A stretch of 64,000 nt of DNA, taken from positions 165,093 to 229,092 of the forward strand of contig BPHC01000003.1 of assembly GCA_026003355.1 (NCBI GenBank). The letters run 5' to 3'. Numbering within the stretch: position 1 is the stretch's first letter; each line of letters opens with the position of its first letter. The notes below the pieces were generated by a model. That model was not told where the DNA came from. It worked only from the letters and a program-made list of their open reading frames with translations, and ran no database searches. Position numbers and translations under genes: made by a program. Shown here piece by piece: positions 9,010-18,098 of the stretch. The stretch is from Cyclobacteriaceae bacterium (lineage in GTDB: Bacteria; Bacteroidota; Bacteroidia; Cytophagales; Cyclobacteriaceae).

Positions 9010-9437
9010 TGAAGAACGATTTAATTATACGTTTTTTTATTTCGGGAATTTCAATCAGACAATTTGCATTATTCGAAGATGTCTATAAGCAGGATGAGCC
9101 TTATGAAGTAAGGGCTGAATTCAGGTTTTCAATAAACAAGAACGATCGGATTATTAGTTTAGGTAACACGTTCAGTTTTTATCAGAAAGATGTATTAGTC
9201 CTGATAATTGAGGTTACCCATAATTTCAGTATTGATCAGAAATCATGGAATGATTTAAGAAAACCAGATAACCGGATTCAAATACCAAAAAATTTTCTTA
9301 CTCATCTTATGATGATTGCAACAGGAACTTCAAGAGGGATTTTGTATGCTAAAACTCAGCGAACAAAACTAAGTAATCTCATCCTCCAGCCATTTAATGT
9401 TTCTTCTTTCATAAAAGATGACTTCATTGAAGCATGA
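9009..9437 (+). CDS. Putative SecB-like chaperone (third TAC component)
   Basis: LVLIIEVTHNFSI segment and C-terminal ATGTSRGILYAKTQRTKLSNLILQPFNVSSFI resemble SecB motifs (FLCEVQQGGIFSI; ...LNLAPVNFDALF); start codon overlaps the preceding stop (TGATG). Confidence 0.55.
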   Translation: MKNDLIIRFFISGISIRQFALFEDVYKQDEPYEVRAEFRFSINKNDRIISLGNTFSFYQKDVLVLIIEVTHNFSIDQKSWNDLRKPDNRIQIPKNFLTHLMMIATGTSRGILYAKTQRTKLSNLILQPFNVSSFIKDDFIEA

Positions 9438-9685
9438 AAGCTACATTCGAAATCAGCCTCTATCCGCTGGATAACAGTTACAAAGAGATTGTACTGGCCT
9501 TTCTGCACGACCTCAACCAGCTGTCCGGCATTCATATCGAAACCAATGGCATGAGCACCCAGGTTTTTGGTGAACTGGATGAACTGTTTTCCGTTATGAA
9601 TAACCTGGCCCGGAAATACCTGGAACAATATCACGCTGTACTTGTGTTTAAAGTGGCAAAAGGACATCTGCGCTACGAACCGTAA
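9434..9685 (+). CDS. YkoF/MTH1187-like (possible thiamine/HMP-binding) small protein
   Basis: ISLYPLDN...IHIETNGMSTQVFGELDELF pattern; ATGA overlap with upstream gene. Confidence 0.5.
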   Translation: MKATFEISLYPLDNSYKEIVLAFLHDLNQLSGIHIETNGMSTQVFGELDELFSVMNNLARKYLEQYHAVLVFKVAKGHLRYEP

Positions 9686-9996
9686 TGTCGCAATCCGGCT
9701 ACATACCCGTTGACTACACCTACCGCGAGGCAGTTGAAGAGGCCATACTCCGGAAGCAAAACGGGCGCATATTTTATTTTGATGACAATCAACGGCTGGA
9801 ATCGGCCGATGGCCGCATAGTAAAACTGAAAGAGACCGATCAGGGCTGGATGCTGACATTGCATACCGGAGTGCACATCAGGCTGCACAGACTAATCACC
9901 CTGTTCGGAAAACCCGGCCCGGCCTACGATGAATACGATAATTACAGCATCCGCTGCGCTGAATGCCTGGATGAGAATAAACCTGGTGCCAAATAA
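9685..9996 (+). CDS. Hypothetical protein
   Basis: 103 aa ORF, TAATG overlap with upstream gene. Confidence 0.6.
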   Translation: MSQSGYIPVDYTYREAVEEAILRKQNGRIFYFDDNQRLESADGRIVKLKETDQGWMLTLHTGVHIRLHRLITLFGKPGPAYDEYDNYSIRCAECLDENKPGAK

Positions 9997-10025
9997 CCAA
10001 AGTCCATGGCCAGCACCACCATGCA

Positions 10026-10472
10026 CTATTTCCCCACACCCAGCGAACGAACCCATGCCACCAGCTTTTCCTCTTCTTCCGGGCTTACCCGGGCTTCGGG
10101 ATGCATCCACAGGTACGATTTAAGCGGCATTTCCTTTTGCTGAACCAGCTCAATGGTTTCTTCCAGTTTGTGTGCCGCCTTCCGGGCCGGATAGGTTCTA
10201 AATTCAGAAAAATTCAACTCGCGCTTACCGTCCCGAATGTGCTTGTACATCCACCAGCCTGCAGGCTGAATAGCAGAATACCAGGGATAACGGGTGTTGT
10301 TGCTGTGGCAATCGTAACATTTTTGCTTTAAAATGCCGTGAACCTCGGCCGGAATGGAATAAACCATACCAATATCGTTATCGGCCGGTGCGGTTGATTG
10401 GTTTTTTGGCGGACGGATAAACTGTAACGCCACCAGCAGAAAAATTAAAATCAAAGCAAACTTCTTTAACAT
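10026..10472 (-). CDS. Heme-binding domain protein (cytochrome c-like CxxCH)
   Basis: N-terminal TM helix, KQKCYDCHSNNTRYPWYSAIQPAGWWMYKHI. Confidence 0.85.
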   Translation of the reverse strand: MLKKFALILIFLLVALQFIRPPKNQSTAPADNDIGMVYSIPAEVHGILKQKCYDCHSNNTRYPWYSAIQPAGWWMYKHIRDGKRELNFSEFRTYPARKAAHKLEETIELVQQKEMPLKSYLWMHPEARVSPEEEEKLVAWVRSLGVGK

Positions 10473-10586
10473 AAATTAATCTGGTTTGATTTAGGGTTTA
10501 AGCGCTCCCCTTTTCATCAGAAAAGTAATAATTCTTTTGTTCATTCGTGGCGCTTCGCTAACTTGTTTCATCCAAACCCCGGCAAT

Positions 10587-12176
10587 ATGCGTAAAGTCTT
10601 TATCCTCTCAAGTATTCTGGTAACGGCGGCCCTGCTCATCTGGAGCTATTATTGGATATACGCCCTTCTGGGCTTTGCGGTAGTGGGCCCTCTGATTTAC
10701 ATGGGTGTGGCCGATATGGTGCAAAAGCGGCAGGCTATCCGGCGTAACTTTCCGTTGGCCGGGCGCCTGCGTTATTTTTTTGAAGACCTGCGGCCAAAAA
10801 TTCAACAGTACTTTGTTGAATCCGATACCGATGGGGCTCCCATTAACCGCATTGAGCGGTCGGTTATTTACCAGCGGGCCAAAAAGCAAATAGATACGGT
10901 GCCTTTTGGTACCCAGCTTAATGTGTATGCCGAAGGATATGAGTGGATGACCCACTCGGTAAACCCGCTCGATCATAACGCGCTGGATCACAATCCGCGC
11001 GTGCGCATCGGAAACAAAGACTGCAAACAACCTTACAGTGCGAGCGTGCTCAACATTTCGGCCATGAGCTTCGGCTCACTGAGCGCCAATGCGGTCGAAG
11101 CCCTTAATGCCGGAGCCCGCATTGGAGGGTTTGCCCACAACACGGGCGAAGGCGGCATAAGCCCGTACCACCTTAAACATGGTGGCGATCTTATCTGGCA
11201 GATTGGAACCGGATACTTCGGTGCGCGCGACAAACAGGGCCGGTTTTCACCGGAGGCCTTTCGGCAGAATGCCCTGAGACCCGAAGTAAAATTGATTGAG
11301 ATTAAGCTTTCACAGGGTGCCAAGCCGGGTCATGGCGGTATACTTCCTGCCAAAAAAAACACACCCGAAATTGCCGCAATACGTGGTGTGGAACCTTACA
11401 CTACCGTATTTTCACCACCTTATCACACGGCATTTACCACACCCATTGAGCTGATGGAATTTATTCAAAAGCTACGCGAACTTTCAGACGGAAAGCCGGT
11501 GGGATTTAAACTTTGCATAGGACGCAAAAGCGAGTTTCTGGGTATATGCAAAGCCATGGTAAAACTCAACCTTTATCCTGACTTTATTACCATCGACGGA
11601 GGCGAGGGCGGCACCGGCGCAGCACCCCCCGAATTCACCAACTTTGTGGGTATGCCCCTGCTGGATGCTATTGCCTTTGTTGACGATGCCCTTAGGGGTT
11701 TTGCCATACGCCAGCACATAAAACTGGATTGTTCCGGAAAAATCCTCACGGGTTTTCATATTGTTCGTGCCATGGCCCTGGGGGCCGACTTAACCAACAG
11801 CGCCCGCGCCATGATGATGGCCCTGGGTTGCATACAGGCATTGGAGTGCAACAAAAATACATGCCCAACCGGCGTGGCTACACAAGATCCCTACTTTGCC
11901 AAAGGCCTGGTGGTGGAAGATAAAAAACAGCGTGTTGCCAATTACCACAAAAATACTGTAGCCAGCTTTGTTGAGCTGCTTTCGTGTGCAGGCCTGAGTA
12001 AACCCGAACAAATAAACCGCACCCATGTATACCGCCGTGTGTTTATGAATATGGTGAAGACCTACGCAGAGATCTATCCGCCCATACCCGAAGGCTGCCT
12101 GCTCGACACCGGTGATGCACCCCTGGAATTTGAATCGTACCTGAAGCAGGCCTCGGCCGAACATTTTGGAAGCTAG
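10587..12176 (+). CDS. FMN-binding glutamate synthase family protein
   Basis: N-terminal TM helices; ISAMSFGSLS, GEGGISPYH, SQGAKPGHGGILPAKK, NTCPTGVATQDP motifs. Confidence 0.9.
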   Translation: MRKVFILSSILVTAALLIWSYYWIYALLGFAVVGPLIYMGVADMVQKRQAIRRNFPLAGRLRYFFEDLRPKIQQYFVESDTDGAPINRIERSVIYQRAKKQIDTVPFGTQLNVYAEGYEWMTHSVNPLDHNALDHNPRVRIGNKDCKQPYSASVLNISAMSFGSLSANAVEALNAGARIGGFAHNTGEGGISPYHLKHGGDLIWQIGTGYFGARDKQGRFSPEAFRQNALRPEVKLIEIKLSQGAKPGHGGILPAKKNTPEIAAIRGVEPYTTVFSPPYHTAFTTPIELMEFIQKLRELSDGKPVGFKLCIGRKSEFLGICKAMVKLNLYPDFITIDGGEGGTGAAPPEFTNFVGMPLLDAIAFVDDALRGFAIRQHIKLDCSGKILTGFHIVRAMALGADLTNSARAMMMALGCIQALECNKNTCPTGVATQDPYFAKGLVVEDKKQRVANYHKNTVASFVELLSCAGLSKPEQINRTHVYRRVFMNMVKTYAEIYPPIPEGCLLDTGDAPLEFESYLKQASAEHFGS

Positions 12177-12182
12177 CAGTTT

Positions 12183-12211
12183 GATTGTTGTTGTTCGGGG
12201 TTTTATCTTTG
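12183..12211 (+). promoter_or_regulatory. Bacteroidetes-type promoter (TTTG, 20-nt spacer, TATCTTTG)
   Basis: TTTG 12180-12183 and TATCTTTG 12204-12211; the -7 box lies in the loop of GGGTTTT(N8)AAAACCC. Confidence 0.5.
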
Positions 12212-12227
12212 TAAAACCCTTCGGGCA

Positions 12228-12728
12228 GTGCAGCGAAAATTTTTTCCGCTGGATAAAAACTACATACTGGAACAGGTGCAGCTTTTATTACAAGATGACC
12301 TGTTGCGCTATCTTGTTGATTTTGTTAAAGTAGAATACCTGTTACATCACAATCCGCTAGGGCTGGTTGACGAAACCGTTCAACGAATCCGGCAGCACCA
12401 GACTGATAATCTCGGGCCACTTTACGAATTTTATATTACCCTGGCGGGAATTTTCAGGTATCGGTATTACCGCAACAACCAACTCAGTTTTATTTTCAGT
12501 GGCGAAGAGCCCGATGCGGTGTACAGGCGCGAATGGACCACTGCATTCAAAAGCTGGATAAAAGAAATGTGCCGGCACCGGCAATTTATTATGGGCATTC
12601 TTGAACTTACCGTATTTTATCCTTCAGAATATGAAGCACGCTTTATCGGAAACCGCCTGCGGTCGTTCGTGGCAACATTTTTTGAAGTAAAGATTCATCC
12701 GCAGAAAGGCATACTCAAATCGGCCTGA
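12228..12728 (+). CDS. Hypothetical protein (GTG start)
   Basis: 166 aa ORF after a promoter-like motif. Confidence 0.6.
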   Translation: MQRKFFPLDKNYILEQVQLLLQDDLLRYLVDFVKVEYLLHHNPLGLVDETVQRIRQHQTDNLGPLYEFYITLAGIFRYRYYRNNQLSFIFSGEEPDAVYRREWTTAFKSWIKEMCRHRQFIMGILELTVFYPSEYEARFIGNRLRSFVATFFEVKIHPQKGILKSA

Positions 12729-12815
12729 ATAACCATTCAACCGGATTTTAATCCGATGTCCCTGTTTTGAACCGTACCATCCTGTTAAATTTGCGACCTG
12801 GACAGGGTTTTACCA

Positions 12816-14357
12816 TTGAAAACACTAATAATCGTTAGCCTGTTACTGCCGGCTGTGTTATGGGCGCAGAACGGGCATGACATTGTTTTTCCCGACTCAG
12901 CAGGATGGAACATTCTTCGCGAGGGCGAAGAGGTACGCCTGCAATTCAGGGCTTTGCCTGGTAATGGCTTTGGTGGATTTTCGGTAACTGCAGAAGAGGC
13001 TGTGCTGAAATCCGGACTTACAGTAGATACCACCGGAATGCTAAGCTGGACACCTCCCTTTACCCTGGTTAACCGCCTTGAGCGTGTAAAAGAAATACCG
13101 CTTACCCTTACGGCCCAGTGGCACGATGGCACCCGCGTGCGCAAAAACATTACGCTGCTGGTGCACCACACCAACCGGCCACCGGTGGTAGAAGAGTTGC
13201 CCGTATTTTATGTACGGCAGGGAACCCGCAACACCTATACCATCTCATCCGACTACGTGTACGACCCCGATGCCGATCCGCTGGTATTTCGCCCTGTGGC
13301 TTCGCAGATGCCCGAAGGCGCCGTGCTCTCTGAAAAAGGTGTGTTAACCTGGGCGCCTGGGCGCCTGCAGTTCAATGCCCTGAAAAACAATCCGCTTACA
13401 GTAGAGTTTGTGGTACAGGACCAGCCCGATAAGGCCGAAACCACCGGAAAGTTGCGCATTGCCCAGACCCAGCTGGATTTGCCCCCTGAAATACTTATTG
13501 TTCCGAACGACACCCTATATACTCTGAAGGAAAACGAAACGCTGGGCCTGAAAATTTATGTAACCGATCCGAATGGCGAAGAAGATGTACGCACCTTTGA
13601 ATTTGTAGCCTCCGACCCGCGCATTCCACTGGCAGCACTTAAAGAAAACACCGTGCTGCAATATGAATTCGTCTGGTCGCCCGGATATGATTTTACCGAT
13701 GATGTGCAAAAAGAATTGCCGGCCGATATTGTGTTTTTTGCCCTCGACAAAGCCGGTAACCGCAGCCAACGGAAAATAACCGTGCGTGTGCAGGATGCAG
13801 AAAACCTGGCTGCCAGAGATGCGCTGCAGTATGCCAAATACCGCACACAACTGGTTAATGCGCTGGACCTGATTGTAGTGCTGGATCAAAACCAGAAAAA
13901 GCTAAACGAAGAATACAAAAAGGCTAAAAAGGGTAAGAGAAGACGGTCGGTTGTAAATGCTTCGCTGGGTGCCGTAACCGGCTTTAGTCCCGTTGTGTTC
14001 GAAACCGACCAGGCCAAGGTGGTATCGGCAGTAGGGGGCACTACGGTTGTTACGCTCAACACGCTCGAGGCTACTGAGGTAATTGGGAAGTCAAAAGACG
14101 AAATTATGGAGCGGATTAAAATCAACATCGACATCCGCAACAAGGTACAGGCTGCAGCCGATGAATTTGCCCGGAAGTACACCCAGAAATCGGCCCGCCG
14201 GACGATTGAGTTTGAAAAAGACATTGAAAAACTGCGTGTGGTGATGAACGACCAGCGCCTGGTGTTGCTGGAGCTGGAAGCCTACCGCAAAAATCAGCCC
14301 GCCTACACCGACCGCGACCTGCGCAAGGCGTTTGTAGATTTTGTGGAGTTTCAATAA
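12816..14357 (+). CDS. Secreted protein with Ig/cadherin-like repeats and C-terminal coiled-coil
   Basis: TTG start followed by signal peptide MKTLIIVSLLLPAVLWAQ; DPDADPLVF / DPNGEEDVRTFEF repeat-type motifs. Confidence 0.65.
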   Translation: MKTLIIVSLLLPAVLWAQNGHDIVFPDSAGWNILREGEEVRLQFRALPGNGFGGFSVTAEEAVLKSGLTVDTTGMLSWTPPFTLVNRLERVKEIPLTLTAQWHDGTRVRKNITLLVHHTNRPPVVEELPVFYVRQGTRNTYTISSDYVYDPDADPLVFRPVASQMPEGAVLSEKGVLTWAPGRLQFNALKNNPLTVEFVVQDQPDKAETTGKLRIAQTQLDLPPEILIVPNDTLYTLKENETLGLKIYVTDPNGEEDVRTFEFVASDPRIPLAALKENTVLQYEFVWSPGYDFTDDVQKELPADIVFFALDKAGNRSQRKITVRVQDAENLAARDALQYAKYRTQLVNALDLIVVLDQNQKKLNEEYKKAKKGKRRRSVVNASLGAVTGFSPVVFETDQAKVVSAVGGTTVVTLNTLEATEVIGKSKDEIMERIKINIDIRNKVQAAADEFARKYTQKSARRTIEFEKDIEKLRVVMNDQRLVLLELEAYRKNQPAYTDRDLRKAFVDFVEFQ

Positions 14358-14361
14358 GGTG

Positions 14362-14392
14362 TTGGCGGTAAGTAGTGAAACCTATACCTTTG
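14362..14392 (+). promoter_or_regulatory. Bacteroidetes-type promoter for tRNA-Ser (TTG, 20 nt, TACCTTTG)
   Basis: TTG 14362-14364 and TACCTTTG 14385-14392, matching TTG-N19..21-TAnnTTTG. Confidence 0.6.
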
Positions 14393-14434
14393 CGCGAATA
14401 ATGCGGGGCTGAGTTGGGCCCGAATTTTAGATAC

Positions 14435-14521
14435 AGAGGAGTGGCAGAGTGGTTGATTGCACCGGTCTTGAAAACCGGCAGCCCTTCACGGGGCTCGGGG
14501 GTTCGAATCCCTCCTCCTCTG
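14435..14521 (+). tRNA. tRNA-Ser (anticodon TGA, 14469-14471)
   Basis: Acceptor AGAGGAG/CTCCTCT, anticodon stem CCGGT-CTTGAAA-ACCGG, long variable arm, T-loop TTCGAAT; CCA not encoded. Confidence 0.95.
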
Positions 14522-14525
14522 CATG

Positions 14526-14690
14526 TTGCACCGGTCTTGTTCCGGAGGGGTGCCTTCGGCTAAAACCGGCAACCTTTAAGGGGCTTGGGCCAAGGTAAGT
14601 TACTTTAACATAGCTACAGAGGAGTGGCAAAGTGGTTGTGGCGACAGCCACTCCTGTGGAGATTGCGCAGGTCTTGTCCCGCAGGGATGT
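14526..14690 (+). pseudogene. Degenerate tRNA-Ser-derived fragments
   Basis: 14526-14587 repeats the tRNA anticodon/variable region with a 22-nt insertion; 14615-14638 repeats the tRNA 5' part (tacagaggagtggcaaagtggttg). Confidence 0.7.
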
Positions 14691-14773
14691 TGGTAATTTA
14701 TTCCACCAACCAGACATTCCACTCGATTATGATAATGATTAGCAGCAACCCGGTTATAACCAGCGAAACGCTT

Positions 14774-15194
14774 TTATGAAGACCATTTCATTTCAAGAAT
14801 ATAGCGGTTATACAGAACCGAAAGCAAAGCCGAAATAGCGGCAAGGAAAAATATTTTCGGAAAACTTTTAAAGTAGAATTGCTTCAAATCAATTTTATCT
14901 TTGGAAAACTTATTTGGATACAGCATGCGCGCCAGCAGGTAAAGGCTTACAGGGTAAAGCATAACAAAAAGAAAAAGCGGAGGACGCCACGAAGGAATAG
15001 ATTTGAGCTCGTATAGTACCCACCACTCCTGAGCATGCAAAAAGCAGAACGAACAGCACTCACAACAGGCGAGGCCAATAGTAAATTACGCGGTCGGACT
15101 TTTTGATAAGCGCGGCAATAAACTTGAGAATCCGGGTTATGCCCAAACTTATTACCACCGAAATAAGAACAGTTACCTATTCAAACGGGCTCAT
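14774..15194 (-). pseudogene. Decayed small membrane protein gene (MSPFE*VTVLISVVISLGITRIL... family)
   Basis: Reading from ATG 15194: TAG at 15179-15177, TGA at 15062-15060, then a frameshift into ORF 14774..15040 (HAQEWWVLYELKSIPSWRPPLFLFV...). Confidence 0.7.
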
Positions 15195-15265
15195 AAATTT
15201 GAAGTTTTATTATGCCTTTAATCATGGCTGTACCGTTTCATTTAAAGTACAGGTCCGTCTTTGTA

Positions 15266-15922
15266 TTAGTCCAACACCCCCCTAAGCACCTCTGCCGATT
15301 TCAGTTCGCCCATAGTATCCAGATGACTTTGATAAAATTGCAGCAGGCCCTGCAACAAAGCCCTACGTCTTTGCACCGGCATGGTAATTTGCCAGTTACC
15401 GGCCAGAAATTCTTCTAAACACTTCAGGCTCTCTTCATCGCCGGCAAAATGAAACGCGGCATCTTCGGCTTGGGTAAGCCCGAAACCCAGCCTCCGGCTT
15501 AAGCCAATAAGAAAGTGCAAATGAAAATTTTCGTATTGCTCTTTTAACCCATCGAGCTGCATGAGCGACTGGCTGATAAAATTGAACATTTCTTCGCTGT
15601 GGCTTTCTTCCTTTACCGTTTTGTTCAGTACCTCGGTAATGAATATGGCTATGGCCGATTTGCGTATATCGCGATGCAGCGTCTGATAAGGATAAAGGCA
15701 TTTTACCTCCTTGGTGCGGTTAATGTTGGCATTTTCGCGGTGGTACACCACCATGTCCAGAAGCGTTAAAGGCTGAAACAGCGCCATGCGACTTTTGGCT
15801 GTGCGTACACTGTTAATGATGTACGACTGAAGACCGAAACGCGCAGTGAATATGGAAGCAATAACCGAGGTCTCCCTGAACCGCGTAAATCGAAACACAA
15901 CGCCGTGGGTTTTGTGCAGCAT
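15266..15922 (-). CDS. recO: DNA repair protein RecO
   Basis: MLHKTHGVVFRFTRFRETSVIASIFTARFGLQSYIINSVR. Confidence 0.88.
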   Translation of the reverse strand: MLHKTHGVVFRFTRFRETSVIASIFTARFGLQSYIINSVRTAKSRMALFQPLTLLDMVVYHRENANINRTKEVKCLYPYQTLHRDIRKSAIAIFITEVLNKTVKEESHSEEMFNFISQSLMQLDGLKEQYENFHLHFLIGLSRRLGFGLTQAEDAAFHFAGDEESLKCLEEFLAGNWQITMPVQRRRALLQGLLQFYQSHLDTMGELKSAEVLRGVLD

Positions 15923-15923
15923 A

Positions 15924-18098
15924 TTAATTAATCAAAGCCAGTTTTCCTGCCAGCGTTTCACGGCCATCGGCCGATACAGCAAACACCAGGTATATACCTG
16001 CCGGCGGGCGCTGCCCGCCAAAATCGCGAACATTCCATGCCACTGTACCCCCATTACCGGCGGCCTCCCATATTAACCTGCCGCTCAGGCTGGTAATGCG
16101 CACGGTGTAACCTTCGCCCAGGCCACTTATGCCTACCAAACCGGTATAGCCAGGAGGCACCGGGTTGGGGAAAATTTTTATGGTGGTTGGTGCATTGACG
16201 GGCTCACTTGCATCCAACCGGTAAACAGCCATGCCCTGGTCGGTAGCCACCATCAGATTGCCGGCCCCGTCAATAACAAGGCTCCTTATGCGGTTAGATG
16301 GGAGTGGGGCATTGGTTGTATTAAAATATTGCAGTTGGTTGCTTACGGTTGCATCGAAGAGCCACAGGCCACGATCTGTGCCAAACCACTTGCGGTTGCC
16401 GGCATCAACTGCAATGGCTGTTACCTTTTCATTGCTCAGCAAAAAGCTGCCTTCGAATACAGGTTTAACCGCATTGACATTGCCCGAAAACACCTGTTCG
16501 GGGTCAGGAAAAAAAGCTACTCCGGCATCGGTACCCGCCCATACCCACCCGCTTCGGTCGGTTGTCAAACTGTACACATTGCGACTGGGCAGACCGCCCC
16601 CTCCGGGAATTTCGTTCAGGTACACGTAATTGCTGCTGGTCGGGTTAAATACCAATAAACCGCCACCGGCAGCCTGATTCAGGCGCATCCACACCTGCCC
16701 GGCGCGGTCGGTGAGGATGTCCAGCGGGTAGCGTGCGGCTGTAAAAGGAAAGGCAAACGAAGTAAACGTGTTGTCGGTATTAAGCCGGTGCAGGGGTTGC
16801 GCTGAATTGTAATTGGCAATCCAGAAAATATCGTTTGATGCCGTTACGGCAGTTACGCGGCTGCCCGCCAGGGGGCTGTTGCTTTCGTTAAAATAGTAAG
16901 TGTTGTCGGGTGTGATTAATTGAATGCCATTGCTGAAACTGCTTACGCATACTCTGTTAGAAGAAAAAGCCACATCGGTTACATCCATGTCTAACCATGA
17001 TGGTTCAGTATTCCACAGGCTTACCTGATACACATTTACAGGCTGCATGGTGCCTGCAGGAGTAAACAGGTTGGTGTATCCGCCGGGAAGGGCATAAATT
17101 CTTTCTCTATACATCCGTAACCTGAGTATGCGGTCTATGGCAGGGCCATTGGGCAGAATATTTTGCCAGGCATTTTGATTTCCGGTAATGAGTCCGTTTT
17201 TTCCATCGCCTATGGCCAGGCCCCAAGCCGTTTCTGCAACACTTTGGGGTTCGGTAAACAAGGCATCCGAAATTTCTTCTACGGTTTCGGTTGTATTAAC
17301 CCGGTACAGGCTGTTATCTGCAATGACGTACAGAAAGTTTGATGAACCAAACAGGCGGTAATTATTTTTAACGGTAAGATAATTTAACCGCTCCCAGGTG
17401 GTGCCGTTATAGCGGTACAGGCCGTCATTTGGTATTGCGGTAAACAGAAAGCCATTATATGAAACTATTGACGTAAACGGGCGGTTGAAACTTCCCTGGT
17501 CAAACCTTTTCCATCTGGTAAAGTCGAGGAGATTATCCTGCAGGCTTCCACCCTGTATGCCCGCACTTGTGGCCAGAAAAATGCTGTCGTCTTTTATGGC
17601 AGTTTCAAACACTGCAAGGGCTTCACCGGCAGGTCCCAGGTTACGCCAGGTTTCCCTTATTTCGCGCTGACTGAGGTCAAATACCACCACACCAAAATCG
17701 GTAGCCAGGTAAGCATTTTGATTTTGTACAAGTATGTGGTTTATTTTCTTTGAACCGGCAATGGAGGCATTATTTCGTATGGCACCGTACCGGAATACAG
17801 TATGATTCTGAACTATATCGAGCTGCCCGGTTTCATAACCAATAAGCAATTCATTTGCGGCAGCATGGGGCCCCAGGGCAGTAATACCGGTACTGCCCAG
17901 TAAAGGCAGGGTAAGGGTTTCAATTTCGTTGCCGTTAATAACGATTACGCCATTATCAGCCGAAGCGTATAGCGTATTATTGAGCACAGCGGTGTTAAGA
18001 ATTCGGTTAAATGATGGGTATGCACGCCATGTGCCCATGGGTAGCGGCTGGGCCAGGCAGCAGAGTCCTGGCAATAACATGCCTATTACCTTAAGCAT
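15924..18098 (-). CDS. porZ: PorZ-like type IX secretion protein (beta-propeller plus C-terminal domain)
   Basis: Signal peptide, propeller repeats, C-terminal 'KIFPNPV...GIYLVFAVSADGRETLAGKLALI'; adjacent to recO. Confidence 0.8.
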   Translation of the reverse strand: MLKVIGMLLPGLCCLAQPLPMGTWRAYPSFNRILNTAVLNNTLYASADNGVIVINGNEIETLTLPLLGSTGITALGPHAAANELLIGYETGQLDIVQNHTVFRYGAIRNNASIAGSKKINHILVQNQNAYLATDFGVVVFDLSQREIRETWRNLGPAGEALAVFETAIKDDSIFLATSAGIQGGSLQDNLLDFTRWKRFDQGSFNRPFTSIVSYNGFLFTAIPNDGLYRYNGTTWERLNYLTVKNNYRLFGSSNFLYVIADNSLYRVNTTETVEEISDALFTEPQSVAETAWGLAIGDGKNGLITGNQNAWQNILPNGPAIDRILRLRMYRERIYALPGGYTNLFTPAGTMQPVNVYQVSLWNTEPSWLDMDVTDVAFSSNRVCVSSFSNGIQLITPDNTYYFNESNSPLAGSRVTAVTASNDIFWIANYNSAQPLHRLNTDNTFTSFAFPFTAARYPLDILTDRAGQVWMRLNQAAGGGLLVFNPTSSNYVYLNEIPGGGGLPSRNVYSLTTDRSGWVWAGTDAGVAFFPDPEQVFSGNVNAVKPVFEGSFLLSNEKVTAIAVDAGNRKWFGTDRGLWLFDATVSNQLQYFNTTNAPLPSNRIRSLVIDGAGNLMVATDQGMAVYRLDASEPVNAPTTIKIFPNPVPPGYTGLVGISGLGEGYTVRITSLSGRLIWEAAGNGGTVAWNVRDFGGQRPPAGIYLVFAVSADGRETLAGKLALIN

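Noticed and set aside
14427-14717. Minus-strand ORF (MSGWWNKLPTSLRDKTC...EEEGFEPPSPVKGCRFSRPVQSTTLPLLCI)
   Set aside because: Antisense to the tRNA-Ser and its fragments; the 'GFEPPSPVKGCRFSRPVQSTTLPLL' string is a typical translated-tRNA artefact
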